NCBI RefSeq assembly: GCF_028877475.1
Contig: NZ_CP113527.1
Location: 2,659,501 to 2,723,500, forward strand
From: Lysinibacillus irui
Lineage (GTDB): Bacteria > Bacillota > Bacilli > Bacillales_A > Planococcaceae
Length of the DNA: 64,000 bases
Direction: 5' to 3'
Below the pieces are notes generated by a model that saw only the letters and a program-made list of their open reading frames with translations, was not told the DNA's origin and made no database searches. Of this stretch, positions 63,991 through 64,000 are shown in pieces. Within the stretch, counting starts at the first letter, position 1; every line of letters starts with the position of its first letter. The position numbers were made by a program, and so were the translations under genes.

Positions 63991-64000
63991 GCGGACGCTA

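Overview
The window looks like a chromosomal segment of a low-GC, aerobic, spore-forming Firmicute of the Bacillaceae/Planococcaceae type, most likely Lysinibacillus or a close relative. The reasons are the AT-rich composition, strong AGGAGG-type ribosome binding sites with several TTG and GTG starts, the Bacillus megaterium-like anaerobic (early cobalt insertion) cobalamin operon, the yqjA-yqjC-yqjD-yqjE style block, and small Bacillales proteins such as a Prli42-like peptide. The genus is an inference. No rRNA, tRNA, CRISPR array, prophage or insertion sequence was recognised.

Layout. 1-1205: a TetR-regulated MFS efflux gene cut by the window edge, and a small membrane protein. 1420-2361: ribonuclease Z. 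2450-18613, minus strand: one long cobalamin operon read in the order cbiW, cbiH60, cbiX, cbiJ, cbiC, cbiD, cbiET, cbiL, cbiF, cbiG, cbiA, precorrin-2 dehydrogenase, SUMT, cbiY-like nitroreductase, cobO, then a 0.54 kb tandem-repeat array, then cbiP and a SAM methyltransferase. Two back-to-back cobalamin riboswitches (18773-18927 minus, 19198-19360 plus) head this operon and the divergent cobalt ECF transporter cbiMNQO (19515-22153). 22246-25746: a large secreted subtilase with repeated C-terminal modules. 25838-30262: a GNAT enzyme and a small surface-glycan locus. 30311-35066: alpha/beta hydrolase, DNA polymerase IV, and a MocR regulator divergent from a PLP aminotransferase. 35773-39412: bioD-bioA-bioY-bioB behind GTTAAC repeats that look like BirA sites. 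39737-47849: mixed membrane, regulator, transporter and chemoreceptor genes. 48681-51046: carboxynorspermidine dehydrogenase and decarboxylase. 51092-52102: a secreted protein behind a cyclic-di-GMP-I riboswitch. 52246-54965: a CheW-like protein, an M20 peptidase and a coiled-coil protein. 55067-63990: acyl-CoA carboxylase beta, methylmalonyl-CoA epimerase, Prli42-like peptide, YqjA-like protein, bacilliredoxin, MeaB, and both subunits of methylmalonyl-CoA mutase.

How the genes fit together. The window joins corrin synthesis, cobalt import, corrinoid adenosylation (cobO) and the adenosylcobalamin-dependent enzyme methylmalonyl-CoA mutase with its GTPase chaperone. The carboxylase beta subunit (which would work with a biotinylated partner not in the window), the epimerase and the mutase make a propionyl-CoA to succinyl-CoA route. 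The biotin genes supply the cofactor of the carboxylase. Genes for lower-ligand attachment (cbiB, cobU/P, cobS, cobT) are absent and must lie elsewhere if the cell makes complete cobalamin.

The least explained element is the 20/21-bp tandem array at 4833-5370 inside the cobalamin operon, followed by the evenly spaced GTTAAC triplet before bioD, the c-di-GMP-controlled secreted protein, and several small or unrecognised proteins.
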